64,000 bases of DNA from VXMT01 sp965204835 (GCA_965204835.1 OZ242017.1:2046001-2110000); one strand, 5' to 3'. Positions 17,807 through 27,029 are shown, counted from the first letter of the stretch. Made by a program: numbers and translations. Notes: generated by a model not told the origin, from the letters alone.

Positions 17807-19237
17807 ATGCGCGTGGATCGGGAGCGGCTGGACCGGGCACTCAACCCCAGGACCGTCGTCGTCGTCGGCGACGCCAAGGCTCGCAACAACCGCTGGCTCC
17901 GCAGCAACAAGACCGTCGAGGGCGTCGGCAACCTCTACTCCGTGCAGGTCGACCCCAACGAGCTCGATGAGATCGAGAAGCTCGGCGTCGAGAACTTCAC
18001 GAGCCTCGCCGACGTCCCCGGCGACATCGACTACGTGCTCGTCGCCGTCCCCCGCAACGTCGCCCCGCTCATCATGCGCCACTGCATCGAGCGCGAGGTC
18101 GCGGGCGCGGCGTTCTTCACCTCCGGCTTCGCCGAGACCGACACCGACGAGGGCCGTGAGCTACAGGCCACGCTGAAGAGCGCGGCGGAGGAGTCCGGCC
18201 TCGTGGTCATCGGGCCGAACTGCATGGGGCTCTACAACCCCGCGTCCGGGGTGCGCTTCGGCCCCAGCCAGCCCGCGGGGTTCGACGGCCCCGTGAGCTT
18301 CGTCTCGCAGAGCGGCGCGCACGCGATGGACTTCATCATGTCGGCACACGACGCCGGCGTGCGCATCGGCAAGGCCGTCAGCTTCGGCAACGGCATCACC
18401 CTCGAGAATGCCGACTACCTCGAGTACTTCGCCGGCGACCCCGGCACCGAGTACCTCGCGATGTACGTCGAGGGCCTCCAGGACGGCCGCGCCTTCTTCG
18501 AGCAGTTGCGCGCGGCCACGCGCGTCAAGCCCGTGGTGCTGTGGAAGGGCGGGCGCAGCAGTGACGGCTCACGCGCCACCCGCTCCCACACCGCCTCGCT
18601 CGCCGGTTCGACCGAGGTCTGGAACGCGCTCTGCCAGCAGACCGGCGCCATCCAGGCCGACTCGCTGACCGAGGCGGTCGACATCCTCAAGACGCTCACG
18701 CTGGTGCCGCCGTTCAGCGGGACCGGCGTCGGCGTGATGGGCGGCTCGGGCGGCCAGTCCGTCTCGATGACCGACGCCTTCGGCGACCACGGGCTGAGCG
18801 TGCCGGAGCTGACCGAGGCGTCCCTCACGCAGCTCGGCGAGTGGTTCAGCCTCGTCGGCGCCAGCTTCCGCAACCCCATCGACATGGGCACGAACCGCAC
18901 CGAGCTCGAGCAGATCCTCGGCATCCTCGACCAGGACGAGCACGTCGACGTGATCAGCATGCAGCTCCGCCCGCGGCCGAAGGACGACCCGGAGCGCGAG
19001 CAGCTCGACGAGCCGGTCGCCGCGCTGGCCGCAGCAAACGCACGCTCCTCGAAGCCGCACATCGTGCTGCTGCACTCGCCCACGCCGATGGCCCACGGCG
19101 AGGCGATGCACGAGCTCGACCAGGAACTGCAGGCGCTCGGCATCGCGGCGTACCCGAGCTACGACCGCGCCGCCCGGGCCCTCGCGAAGGTGAGCGCCTA
19201 CTACCGCTGGCGAGCGCAGGTGGACGCCGGGGAGTAA
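17807..19237 (+). CDS. NDP-forming acyl-CoA synthetase alpha-type protein (CoA-binding)
   Basis: A 476-residue protein with an N-terminal CoA-binding Rossmann domain (residues 10-130), a succinyl-CoA-synthetase-like domain (VVIGPNCMGLYNPAS) and the SHTASLAGS motif whose His carries the phosphoryl group in ADP-forming acyl-CoA synthetases. The ATP-grasp beta domain is absent, so a separate beta subunit is needed for ATP/ADP-dependent acyl-CoA interconversion; none is encoded nearby. It fits the acyl-CoA metabolism theme of the neighbourhood. The next gene starts five bases later. Confidence 0.85.
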   Translation: MRVDRERLDRALNPRTVVVVGDAKARNNRWLRSNKTVEGVGNLYSVQVDPNELDEIEKLGVENFTSLADVPGDIDYVLVAVPRNVAPLIMRHCIEREVAGAAFFTSGFAETDTDEGRELQATLKSAAEESGLVVIGPNCMGLYNPASGVRFGPSQPAGFDGPVSFVSQSGAHAMDFIMSAHDAGVRIGKAVSFGNGITLENADYLEYFAGDPGTEYLAMYVEGLQDGRAFFEQLRAATRVKPVVLWKGGRSSDGSRATRSHTASLAGSTEVWNALCQQTGAIQADSLTEAVDILKTLTLVPPFSGTGVGVMGGSGGQSVSMTDAFGDHGLSVPELTEASLTQLGEWFSLVGASFRNPIDMGTNRTELEQILGILDQDEHVDVISMQLRPRPKDDPEREQLDEPVAALAAANARSSKPHIVLLHSPTPMAHGEAMHELDQELQALGIAAYPSYDRAARALAKVSAYYRWRAQVDAGE

Positions 19238-19242
19238 CCGTC

Positions 19243-19782
19243 ATGGCGACACAGGCACAGATCGACGAGCTGTTCGAGAAGATGGCGGAGGAGCGCGAAG
19301 CGCTGCTTGCCGCCCTCGCCGAGGTCGACGAGGAGCAGGCAGAGGTCCAGCCGCCGGAGGGCGAAGGCGAGGAGGGCTGGTCGGTGAAGGAGCAGCTCAC
19401 GCACCTCGCCGGCATGGACCGCTCGTACCGCCAGTGGGTCATCCGCGCCCTCGCCGAGGAGCGCCCAGACACCTCAGACGGCAAGACGCCGAACGTCCCC
19501 CTCGATGTCCCGCAGGAGCAGGCCCACTCGGCCGACCTCCCGACGCTCATCGCGCAGATGAACGCCGAGCGCGCCGAGACGCTGGAGCTGGCCCGCGGCA
19601 TCGACGCCGAGCAGTACGAGCGCACCGCCTTCGTCCCTGCGTTCGGGGAGCTGACGGTGATGCAGTGGCTGCGCTCGTACTACCGCCACGACCGCATGCA
19701 CCGCGCCCAGATCCGCGGCGAAGAGTCCGACTACAAGCCGAACTTCGCCGACGGCGCCTCGGAGCCTCGCCCGAACCGCTGA
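19243..19782 (+). CDS. DinB-family four-helix protein
   Basis: A 179-residue DinB/DfsB-type putative metalloprotein. The three metal-ligand positions are visible: His in LTHLAGMD and the pair in YYRHDRMHRAQ. Family members include thiol-dependent S-transferases, but most are uncharacterised. An early start (ATG 19243) is chosen because the upstream extension only shadows the preceding gene. It is co-transcribed with the CoA-binding protein and followed by a hairpin terminator. Confidence 0.8.
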   Translation: MATQAQIDELFEKMAEEREALLAALAEVDEEQAEVQPPEGEGEEGWSVKEQLTHLAGMDRSYRQWVIRALAEERPDTSDGKTPNVPLDVPQEQAHSADLPTLIAQMNAERAETLELARGIDAEQYERTAFVPAFGELTVMQWLRSYYRHDRMHRAQIRGEESDYKPNFADGASEPRPNR

Positions 19783-19809
19783 GCCGAGCAATCCACGACC
19801 GCACGCGGC

Positions 19810-19834
19810 GAGCCCTCGGCCAAGCCGAGGGCTC
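19810..19834. terminator. Hairpin terminator between convergent genes
   Basis: GAGCCCTCGGC and GCCGAGGGCTC form an 11-bp perfect stem with a three-base loop. It can serve both the DinB gene and the convergent crotonase. Confidence 0.65.
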
Positions 19835-19863
19835 GTCTGTCGTAGCGCTGGGGCCAGCCTCTG

Positions 19864-20661
19864 CTAGCGCATCTTCCAATCGGGCGTGCGCTTCTCCGCG
19901 AAGGCCTTCGGGCCCTCGAGGCGGTCCTCCGTCGTGGCGATGAAGTCCGCGATCGGCTCGGCGAGCTTCTCGGAGTACTCGACGGGGAGCTGCCGGCCGG
20001 TCTTCACGATGCGCTTGATGGCCTGCACGGCCAGCGGCGCGCACTCGAGGATCTCGTCGGCGAGCTCGTGGGCGGCAGCCCACATCGCGTCGCGGTCGGG
20101 GACGCGGCGCTGGATGAGGCCGATGTCGTAGGCGCGCTCGGAGCTCATGTGGCCGCCGGTGAGCTGGATCATCATCGCCTCGCGGTACGGGATGATGCGC
20201 GCGAGGTTGTGCAGGCCGGGACCCGCAAGGAGCGAGCGGCGCGGCTCCGGCAAGCCGAAGCGCGACTGCTCCGTCGCGACCACCATGTCGCAGTAGATCG
20301 TCACCTCCAGGCCGCCCGCGAGGCAGTAGCCGTCGACGGCCGCGATGAGCGGCTTGCGGCAGGCGTCGAGCTCGTCGAAGCCGTTGTAGCCGGGGCCCAT
20401 GTCGGTGTCGTCGACGCCCTCGGACTGGTCGCGCTCGGTCATCTCCTTGAGGTCGGCGCCGGCGGAGAAGGCGCGTCCGCCCTCGCCGGTGATGATGGCG
20501 ACGAGCAGGTTGTCGTCGGCCTCGTACTCGTGGATGGCCTCGCCGATCGCGTTCAGAATCTCGCGGTTCAGCGCGTTCATCGCTTCGGGGCGAGTGAGCG
20601 TGATGATCGCCTTGCGACCCTCGGTCTCGTAGCGCAGCGTGTTGGTGGGTGTGATGGCCAT
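19864..20661 (-). CDS. Enoyl-CoA hydratase/isomerase (crotonase) family protein
   Basis: A 265-residue crotonase-fold protein acting on acyl-CoA thioesters. The oxyanion-hole motifs FSAGADLKEM and GYCLAGGLEVTIYCD are intact, and GLPEPRRSLLAGPGLHNL covers the usual catalytic-Glu region. A GAGGGA site lies in front of the ATG. The substrate cannot be assigned; it is distinct from the paired crotonases near 30 kb. Confidence 0.88.
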   Translation of the reverse strand: MAITPTNTLRYETEGRKAIITLTRPEAMNALNREILNAIGEAIHEYEADDNLLVAIITGEGGRAFSAGADLKEMTERDQSEGVDDTDMGPGYNGFDELDACRKPLIAAVDGYCLAGGLEVTIYCDMVVATEQSRFGLPEPRRSLLAGPGLHNLARIIPYREAMMIQLTGGHMSSERAYDIGLIQRRVPDRDAMWAAAHELADEILECAPLAVQAIKRIVKTGRQLPVEYSEKLAEPIADFIATTEDRLEGPKAFAEKRTPDWKMR

Positions 20662-20745
20662 GGTTATCCCTCGCTTCCGGGCGTGTCCGACGTGGTTCGG
20701 GCCGCATTGTAGGCGGTCGGGCCGGGCGGGGCGTGTCCGGTGGCG

Positions 20746-21147
20746 CTACATCGCGCCGTCCTCGACGCGCCGCAGGAACGTCGAGCTCCCCACCACCGAC
20801 GCGCCGAGTCGTTCGACGCGGCGACGCAGGGCCGCGTCGGAGGTCACGACGACGAGCGTCTCGGGCTCTGCGTCTGCCTCGACGAGGTCGACGATGCGGT
20901 CGTCGGCCGCGTCACGCCCGCGCCTCGGCGCGTAGAGCACGCGCACACCGTCGTGGTCACCCTCGGGCAGCCCGTCCAGCGGACGGCCGTCGAAGACGAC
21001 GGTGAGGGCTGCGCCGGAGGCAGCGGCGAAGTCCTGCAGCGTGGCGATGAGCCCTCGCTTCGCCCGGTCGCGGTCTCGCCACCACCCCGTCGGGCGGCTG
21101 CCGATGACGTTCATCCCGTCGACGATCAGCCGCTCCATGCCCGCCAT
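20746..21147 (-). CDS. NYN-domain (YacP/Rae1-like) putative ribonuclease
   Basis: A 133-residue PIN-like NYN protein. The acidic residues of the nuclease site are present in LIVDGMNVIG, TVVFDGRP, DAADDRIVD and VVTSDAALRRR. In Bacillus the relative Rae1 (YacP) is a ribosome-associated mRNA endonuclease. The stop of the upstream protease gene overlaps this ATG (TGATG); an alternative ATG lies at 21138. It is the third gene of a short operon. Confidence 0.8.
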   Translation of the reverse strand: MAGMERLIVDGMNVIGSRPTGWWRDRDRAKRGLIATLQDFAAASGAALTVVFDGRPLDGLPEGDHDGVRVLYAPRRGRDAADDRIVDLVEADAEPETLVVVTSDAALRRRVERLGASVVGSSTFLRRVEDGAM

Positions 21148-21527
21148 CACCCTCCGGCCGCGAGCTCCTCGATCTCGACGGCTCCCCCGTCGAGCGCGTC
21201 CAGCGTGAGGCGACTGCCCCAGAGCAACTGCATCCCAATCAGCGGTAGGGCGTCAGCCTGGAGTACCAGGGCCGCCCGCGGGCTCCCGTGCCACACCACC
21301 AGCGCCTCGTAGGAGTCGAAGCTCTGGAACTCGCCGTTCGCCAACGCGAAGGTCCGCACCCCTTCGTACATCAGACCGAGCTGTGCGATCGACGAGGCCG
21401 GCAACGTCAGGTAGCCGGTGAACCCGGTGTCCAGAGCGACCTCAAGCGGTTGCGTCCGTCCCTCGCGGTCGAGGATATCGATGTTGATCAGCGCCCGGCG
21501 GTCGGCACTGACATTGCCGCTAGGCAT
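21147..21527 (-). CDS. Clan AA retropepsin-like aspartic protease family protein
   Basis: A 126-residue single-domain aspartic-protease-fold protein. The catalytic-type motif LDTGFTGYLTLP is near residues 32-43, and the second conserved segment LIGMQLLWGSRLTLD follows the pattern of bacterial retropepsin-like proteins, which act as homodimers. The start overlaps the preceding small gene by 8 bases and the stop overlaps the NYN gene, giving a coupled three-gene operon. The function is unknown; such proteases often sit with a small partner protein. Confidence 0.8.
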   Translation of the reverse strand: MPSGNVSADRRALINIDILDREGRTQPLEVALDTGFTGYLTLPASSIAQLGLMYEGVRTFALANGEFQSFDSYEALVVWHGSPRAALVLQADALPLIGMQLLWGSRLTLDALDGGAVEIEELAAGG

Positions 21528-21789
21528 CGTGCTCGGACACCGGCAAGAGACCGAGATGACTGTACGCGGCGCGGTATCCGACGCGGGCCGCCCAGGTCAC
21601 GGCCGAGGGCCGCCGTTCGCGGAGTGCCCGCGAGCATGCAGCGTCGTCCGAGCCGACCTCATAGTCGCCCGACTCGATGTCGATGACGACGAAGGTGCCC
21701 TTCTCGAGGTCCCCGAGGCCAGGTTTGATCTTCTCGTAGATGGCGTCTCCGCGAGACGCCACCTCGCCCGGCTCGTACTTGCGCTCCAT
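21520..21789 (-). CDS. Small conserved-type protein paired with retropepsin-like protease
   Basis: An 89-residue protein (begins MERKYEPGEVASRGDAIYEK, contains FVVIDIESGDYEVGSDD). The arrangement, a short acidic/basic protein overlapping a clan AA protease gene, is like small accessory or antitoxin-type proteins, but no catalytic motif is seen. GAGGAG stands six bases before the ATG at 21789; the frame is open further upstream but that part is without sense. First gene of the operon with the protease and NYN RNase. Confidence 0.7.
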   Translation of the reverse strand: MERKYEPGEVASRGDAIYEKIKPGLGDLEKGTFVVIDIESGDYEVGSDDAACSRALRERRPSAVTWAARVGYRAAYSHLGLLPVSEHDA

Positions 21790-21891
21790 TGCGCTCTCCT
21801 CATGACTGCCGTGGGAGCGGCCATGCGCAGGCCGAGGATACCGCGTCGGACGATGCCGGACGTACCCCGCCTCGGGTCGCCGCTTAACGCC

Positions 21892-21918
21892 GCAGCCCCC
21901 GCGCGAGGCGGGGGCTGC
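21892..21918 (-). terminator. Hairpin after acyl-CoA dehydrogenase gene
   Basis: GCAGCCCCCGC and GCGGGGGCTGC form an 11-bp stem with a GCGAG loop, 23 bases downstream of the minus-strand acyl-CoA dehydrogenase stop. It separates that gene from the small protease/NYN operon. Confidence 0.65.
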
Positions 21919-21941
21919 CCTGCATCGCGGGTGCGAGGCGA

Positions 21942-23159
21942 CTAGCCGCGCGGCAGGCCGAGCCCGCGCGTGGCGATGATGTTGCGCTGAATCTCCGACG
22001 TCCCGCCCGCGATGGTGGCCGGGATGCGGTGGAAGTAGTTCTGCGTGAACCGGCTGCGGTACGGCGAGTACTCGCTCTCCTCGTCCCACACGTTCGAGTA
22101 CAGCCCGAACATGCGCGTGCCCGTGCGGTGCACCCGCTGGCTCACCTCGGACGAGAACACCTTGCCCATCGAGGCCTCCATGTTCGGGATCAGCCCCGAC
22201 GCCTGCATCGACGCGATGCGGAACGAGAGGTTGAAGCTCACCTGGATCTCGATGTAGCGGTCGGCGATCTCCGAGCGCACCGTCGGCAGCTCGTCGACGC
22301 GCGACTTCGTGGCGCCCTCGTCGTCGTGGATGTAGTCGATGGCTGCCATCAGCTGGCGCTCCATCTCGACCGCCCCACCGATCGAGGAGCGCTCGTAGTC
22401 GAGCAGCGTCATGCCGACGTACCAGCCGCGGTTGACCTCGCCGACCACCTGCGAGGCGGGTACGCGGACGTCCTCGTAGAACGTCTCGTTGGAGAAGTGC
22501 TTCCAGCCGCCGCTGATGAGCGGGCGGACGCTGATGCCTGGGGTCGCCATGTCCATCAGGATGAAGCTGATGCCGCGGTGCTTAGGCGCGTCCGGGTCGG
22601 TGCGCACGAGCGCGAAGATCCAGTCGGCGCGGTGCGCGTTGGAGGTCCAGATCTTCTGGCCGTTGACGACCCACTCATCGCCGTCGCGGATGGCGCGCGT
22701 CTGCAGCGAGGCGAGGTCGGAGCCGGCGCTCGGCTCGGAGTAGCCCTGCGCCCAGGCGATGTCGCCATTGAGCGTGGACGTGAGGAACTTCGTCTTCTGC
22801 TCGTCGGTGCCGTGCACGATCAGCGTCGGGCCCAGCATCGCGACGCCCTGGCCGCCGACCTGCGGCGCGCCGGCCTTGGACATCTCCTCGTTGAGGATGA
22901 AGTGCTCCATCGAGGACATCCCGGCGCCGCCGTACTCCTGCGGCCAGTGGGGCGCGACCCAGCCGCGCTCGGCGACGGCCGCTTCCCACTCGGCGGCCGC
23001 GGCCTTGGCCTCGTCGTCGCCGAGGAAGCGGTCGGTCTGCCAGTCGCCCTGGTCGCCCTGCTCGGCGAGCCGCCGGTAGTACGCCGGCAGCCGCGACTCA
23101 ATGAAGCCCGCGACGTCCGCCCGGAATGTCGCCTGGTCGGCGCTGTCTCCCCAGTCCAT
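21942..23159 (-). CDS. Acyl-CoA dehydrogenase
   Basis: A 405-residue flavoprotein of the acyl-CoA dehydrogenase superfamily, expected to oxidise an acyl-CoA to its 2-enoyl form with electrons passing to ETF. The FAD-binding region GYSEPSAGSDLASLQT, the KIWTSNAHRADW segment and the C-terminal GGTSEIQRNIIATRGLGLPRG signature are intact. Start at 23159 is supported by TAGGAGG eight bases upstream; an in-frame ATG 33 bases upstream is less likely. Chain length specificity cannot be read. Confidence 0.92.
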   Translation of the reverse strand: MDWGDSADQATFRADVAGFIESRLPAYYRRLAEQGDQGDWQTDRFLGDDEAKAAAAEWEAAVAERGWVAPHWPQEYGGAGMSSMEHFILNEEMSKAGAPQVGGQGVAMLGPTLIVHGTDEQKTKFLTSTLNGDIAWAQGYSEPSAGSDLASLQTRAIRDGDEWVVNGQKIWTSNAHRADWIFALVRTDPDAPKHRGISFILMDMATPGISVRPLISGGWKHFSNETFYEDVRVPASQVVGEVNRGWYVGMTLLDYERSSIGGAVEMERQLMAAIDYIHDDEGATKSRVDELPTVRSEIADRYIEIQVSFNLSFRIASMQASGLIPNMEASMGKVFSSEVSQRVHRTGTRMFGLYSNVWDEESEYSPYRSRFTQNYFHRIPATIAGGTSEIQRNIIATRGLGLPRG

Positions 23160-23325
23160 CTCGTGTCCTCCTACGCGCGCACACGCGCTCATTCGCTGTC
23201 ATCGGCCCGCTGGCCACGAGGCATCCTAGCACCGGTCGACCACAGCGGCAGCGCGTAGCCGCTGGGCTCAGGCCGCCGGTCGGGACAGTCCCGCACTACC
23301 AGTCGAGCGCACGCCCCGGGCTCCG

Positions 23326-23994
23326 TCAGGCGTCGAACTCCACGGTGAGCGGCCGGTGGTCGCTCCGGGGCCACTCCGCGTAGCTGCCGACCGAGACATC
23401 AGTCAGCCGACTCGCCCAGGTCTCGGGAAGGAAGCAGTAGTCGATGTGGAAGGGGCTGGACTCGTGCCACTGGTGGTAGTAGGTGGCGCGCGTCTCCTCG
23501 CCGTGGGCCTCGCCCGTGAGGTGGTGCCAGGCGCTGACCAGCCCGAGCTCGTCTCGCATGCACTGCAGGAACTGCGCCGAGGCGCGTTCCTGACCCCGCA
23601 CCCCCGGCGAGCTGTTGAAGTCGCCCGCGGCGACGACCGGCAGGCCGTCCGCTGCGTCTACGCAGGCGCTCATCGCCTCCCAGGCCACCTCGTTGTACGG
23701 CGGGTGAGTCCACACGCCGACGAACACGAACGGCTCCGGCGCCTGCACCACCACGGGGACGACGGTCGGGTGCAGCGACGGGATCTCGATCGGCTCGATC
23801 CGGAGCGCCTCCGAGGTACTGACGACCGCCGCGCCCTGGTTCAGATCGGCGCCGCGCCAGGCGACGGAGGCGTCGTCACCGTCCGGGCGGCGGCACTCCT
23901 GCAAGGTGACGAGGTCGGCGTGCAGCGGCTCCAGCAACGCGAGGTACTCGCCCACGTCCGCTCCGCGGTAACAGTTCCACGTCGTCACCCGCAT
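23326..23994 (-). CDS. Endonuclease/exonuclease/phosphatase family protein
   Basis: A 222-residue EEP-fold metal-dependent phosphodiesterase. All sequence landmarks are present: TWNCYRG at the N-terminus, LQECRR (metal-binding Glu), GDFNSSPG, and the C-terminal SDHRPL with catalytic Asp-His. The substrate may be nucleic acid, phosphoinositide or other phosphodiester; unknown. It is the last gene of the MFS-EamA-TPR run, 37 bases after the TPR gene. Confidence 0.85.
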   Translation of the reverse strand: MRVTTWNCYRGADVGEYLALLEPLHADLVTLQECRRPDGDDASVAWRGADLNQGAAVVSTSEALRIEPIEIPSLHPTVVPVVVQAPEPFVFVGVWTHPPYNEVAWEAMSACVDAADGLPVVAAGDFNSSPGVRGQERASAQFLQCMRDELGLVSAWHHLTGEAHGEETRATYYHQWHESSPFHIDYCFLPETWASRLTDVSVGSYAEWPRSDHRPLTVEFDA

Positions 23995-24031
23995 GGCGCC
24001 GTACCGATCCTCGCGAGGCGGCGCGCTGACG

Positions 24032-25018
24032 TTACGTCAAGCGCTCCATCAGCGTGTTGATGCGCGCGCGCAGCGCCTCGTCGGCGGTCACCGCCAGCGC
24101 GCGCTCGAAGTCCGAGCGCGCCTTCCACGTCGACCCCGCGCTCGCGTGCGCGCGGCCGCGGTTGACCAGTGCGGCGACCAGCAGCGGCTGCTGCTCCAGC
24201 ACCTTGTCGAAGTCCTCGATCGCCCCCGCGGGCCTGCCTGCCCCGAGGAGCACCACGCCCCGGTTGTTGAGCGCCGTGACGCTGTTCGGCGCGATGCCGA
24301 TCGCGCGGTCCAGGTCCTCGAGCGCGCGGTCGAACTCCCCGACGTCGGCGAGGACGGCCGCGCGGCCGGTCAGCGCGGCGACGCGGTCCGGGTCGCTCCC
24401 GATCTCCATCGCCTGGTCGAAGTCGTCGAGCGCGCCGTCCAGGTCGCCGCGCATGCGCCGTGTCTCGCCCCGCCCGAGGAAGGCGTTGACCTTGCCGGGC
24501 TGCAGCGTCAGCGCCTGCTCGTAGTCCTCGAGCGCCTCGTCGACGCGGCCGAGGGCGCGGCGGGCTGCCGCGCGGCCGCAGTACGGGTCGACGTATTCCG
24601 GGTCGATCTCGAGCGCGCGGTTGTAGTCGTCCTCGGCGCGCTGCGGCTGGCCGACGTCGAGCAGGAGGTTGCCGCGGTTGTTGTACGGCTCCTTCGTGCC
24701 GGGCGATGTCTCGATGGCGCGCGTGAACTCGGCGAGCGCGCGCTCCGTCTCGCCCGACTGCGCGTAGGCGATCCCGCGCTCGTTGAGCTCGTTGGCGATG
24801 TCGCTCGGGGTGCGGTCGGCCGAGGGCTCCTCGGGCGCGTCGCCCCGCGGAATGCCGAGTCCCGGCGGGCCCGGCGCCGGGGCGGTGGGCCCTGCCACCG
24901 CCTCGTCCGCGTCGCTCGCCCGGGGCATGCCCAGCCGCGGCGGTCCGGGTGCGGGCCGCTCCTCCGCGCCGGGCTCGCCCGGATCCTGCCCGGCCGTGTC
25001 CTGCTCGCTTTCGCTCAC
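24032..25018 (-). CDS. Tetratricopeptide-repeat protein
   Basis: A 328-residue protein with an acidic, Pro/Gly-rich N-terminal 70 residues containing two copies of a GPPxLGxPR motif, then about seven 34-residue TPR units (for example YNNRGNLLLDVGQPQRAEDD and FLGRGETRRMRGDLDGALDD). No signal peptide or membrane span, so probably a cytosolic scaffold for protein contacts. GTG start behind GGAGGAGG. It lies between the EamA array and the EEP gene on one probable transcript. Confidence 0.88.
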   Translation of the reverse strand: MSESEQDTAGQDPGEPGAEERPAPGPPRLGMPRASDADEAVAGPTAPAPGPPGLGIPRGDAPEEPSADRTPSDIANELNERGIAYAQSGETERALAEFTRAIETSPGTKEPYNNRGNLLLDVGQPQRAEDDYNRALEIDPEYVDPYCGRAAARRALGRVDEALEDYEQALTLQPGKVNAFLGRGETRRMRGDLDGALDDFDQAMEIGSDPDRVAALTGRAAVLADVGEFDRALEDLDRAIGIAPNSVTALNNRGVVLLGAGRPAGAIEDFDKVLEQQPLLVAALVNRGRAHASAGSTWKARSDFERALAVTADEALRARINTLMERLT

Positions 25019-25055
25019 CTCGGACCTCCTCCCGGCGTTCCGACGCCCCGAGGGC

Positions 25056-26012
25056 TCAGAACGAGACGACGACGATGATGCCAGCCACGCTCAGGGTAGT
25101 GCCAAGCACCACCCGGCGGGTGAGCGCCTCGTGCAGAAACACGATCGCGAACGGGATCGCGAACAGCGGGGCCGTCGCCGAGAGCACCGCCGTCCGCGCC
25201 GCGCCCGCCTCGATGAGGGCGTAGACATAGAGCAGGTTGGCGAGCGAGATGCCACCCACGCTGGCCACCGCGACGGTCACCAGGTCGCGCCGGCGCGACA
25301 CGGCGTACCGCAGGTCGGCGCGGCGCGCTGTGGTCAGCAGCCCCATCAGCAACACCGTGCCGACGGTCATGCGCACGGCCGTTGCCGGGATCGCGCCGAG
25401 CTCGCTGCCCGCGCTCGCCAGCCAGAGCGTCGCGACCGTCCAGAGCACGGGCGCGACCGCGAGCAGCGCGTACCCCTCGAGCTTGCGTGTCGCGGCCCTG
25501 GGGGCAACGAGGGGCGACCCCGTCCCGGCGGCCGCGGCGGGAGTGGCCGCCGCTTCCGCCTCGCCGGGGCTGTGTTCCGGGCCGCGCTGCCAGCGCGTGA
25601 CGATCAGGTAGGTGCCGCCGATGATGAGCGCCCCGCCCATCGGGAGGCCGGGAGTGAAGCGCTCGCCCAGCACGACCACGCCCCCGACGGTGGCGAACAG
25701 GATGTAGAGCCCCGTGGTGACGCCGTACGTGCGCTGCATCCCCGCCACGGACAGCGCCCGGATGTAGAGCGGCTCCGCGACCGCGAAGTCGATCACCCCG
25801 CTGCCCGCCACCGCGAGCAGCGTGACCGCGCTGGCGCCCACCACGTCGGCGGTCTGTCCCGACACGATGAGCGCAACGAGGATGACGGCCGTCGCAAACG
25901 ACACTTCGAGCCCGGTGAGCGCGATCGTTGGCAGGCGGGCACTCAGCGACGTCACCGCCGTGCCGGCGGCAGCCCAGCTCATCGCCATCGTCAGGGCCGC
26001 TGCCTCGCCCAC
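25056..26012 (-). CDS. EamA/DMT-family transporter, copy 1
   Basis: A 318-residue drug/metabolite-transporter-superfamily protein with two EamA domains (about ten hydrophobic helices) separated by a hydrophilic loop near residues 140-180. Each half carries the family LGERFTPG or LHEALTRR pattern. It starts MGEAAALT with GTG, and ends in a TTLSVAGIIVVV segment shared with copies 2 and 3. It probably exports or imports a small metabolite; the substrate is unknown. Confidence 0.87.
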   Translation of the reverse strand: MGEAAALTMAMSWAAAGTAVTSLSARLPTIALTGLEVSFATAVILVALIVSGQTADVVGASAVTLLAVAGSGVIDFAVAEPLYIRALSVAGMQRTYGVTTGLYILFATVGGVVVLGERFTPGLPMGGALIIGGTYLIVTRWQRGPEHSPGEAEAAATPAAAAGTGSPLVAPRAATRKLEGYALLAVAPVLWTVATLWLASAGSELGAIPATAVRMTVGTVLLMGLLTTARRADLRYAVSRRRDLVTVAVASVGGISLANLLYVYALIEAGAARTAVLSATAPLFAIPFAIVFLHEALTRRVVLGTTLSVAGIIVVVSF

Positions 26013-26051
26013 GCGGTAGCCTTCCCACCAGCCCGGCGCCCGGCCGGGGGC

Positions 26052-27005
26052 TCAGAACGAGACGACGACGATGATGCCGGCCACGCTCAGGGTAGTACCG
26101 AGCAGGACATATCGGGTGAGCCGCTCGCGCAGGAACACGATCGCGAGCGGCATCGCGAACAGCGGCGAGCACGACGTGAGCACGGCGGTGCGCGCCGCGC
26201 CCGCCTCGAACAGCGCGTATACGAACAGCAGGCTCGCGATCACGATGCCGGCGATCCCCGCCGCCGCGATCGTGAGCATGTCGCGGCGGCGGCGCACTGC
26301 CGACTCGATCTCGCGCGGGCGCGTGGCCACGACGAACGCCATGAGCAGCGCCGCCCCCACTGGCACGCGCAGCCCGGCCGCCGGGATCGGGCCAACGTGG
26401 TCGCCCGCGCCGGCCAGCACGATGGTCGCGGTCGTCCAGAGCACCGGCACCATGAGCAGGAGCGCGTAGCCCTGGACGCGCCGGGAGCGCGCCCATACCG
26501 GCATCGGGGCCGTCGCGGTCCTCGGCCCGCCGGCGCCAGCGAAGGTCGGCGCGGGCTCCTGCGCGTGGATGAGCTGCTCTTGCCGGAACGCCGCGATCAG
26601 GTACGCGCCGCCGATGATCAGCACGCCGCCGACCAGCAGGCCCGGCGTGAAGCGCTCGCCGAGGATCAGCACGCCGCCCGTCGTCGAGAACAGGATGAAC
26701 AGGCCCATCGCCACCGGGTACGTGCGCTGCATCCCGAGAATCGACAGCGTGCGCACGTAGACGGGCTCGGCGATCGCGAAGCCGACGATGCCGCTCGTGA
26801 CGACCGCGAGCAGCGTCGTCGCGCTGGCCGAGGTCAGGTCGTCGTACTGCCCCGAGGCGACGAGGAGGCCGATCAGGATCACGCTCGCGAACGACGACTG
26901 TAGCCCGCCCACGACGAGCGCCGGGAGGCGCACGCTCACCGAGGTGAGGGCGATGCTTGCGACGGCCCAGCCCATCGCCGCGGTCAGTGCAGCCGCCTCA
27001 CCCAT
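26052..27005 (-). CDS. EamA/DMT-family transporter, copy 2
   Basis: A 317-residue paralogue of the neighbouring EamA proteins, with the same MGEAAALT N-terminus, an LGERFTPG motif after helix 4, a polar central loop, and the same C-terminal end. The last roughly 50 nucleotides of the gene are nearly identical to those of copy 1, suggesting recent duplication or gene conversion. ATG start; 39 bases separate it from copy 1 and 24 from copy 3. Confidence 0.87.
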   Translation of the reverse strand: MGEAAALTAAMGWAVASIALTSVSVRLPALVVGGLQSSFASVILIGLLVASGQYDDLTSASATTLLAVVTSGIVGFAIAEPVYVRTLSILGMQRTYPVAMGLFILFSTTGGVLILGERFTPGLLVGGVLIIGGAYLIAAFRQEQLIHAQEPAPTFAGAGGPRTATAPMPVWARSRRVQGYALLLMVPVLWTTATIVLAGAGDHVGPIPAAGLRVPVGAALLMAFVVATRPREIESAVRRRRDMLTIAAAGIAGIVIASLLFVYALFEAGAARTAVLTSCSPLFAMPLAIVFLRERLTRYVLLGTTLSVAGIIVVVSF

Positions 27006-27029
27006 GCATCGCCCCCCGGGCCGAACGGC

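Noticed and set aside
24783..26903. 706-residue open frame opposite the EamA genes
   Set aside because: Low-complexity His/Arg/Asp composition; it spans three well-defined transporter genes on the other strand.
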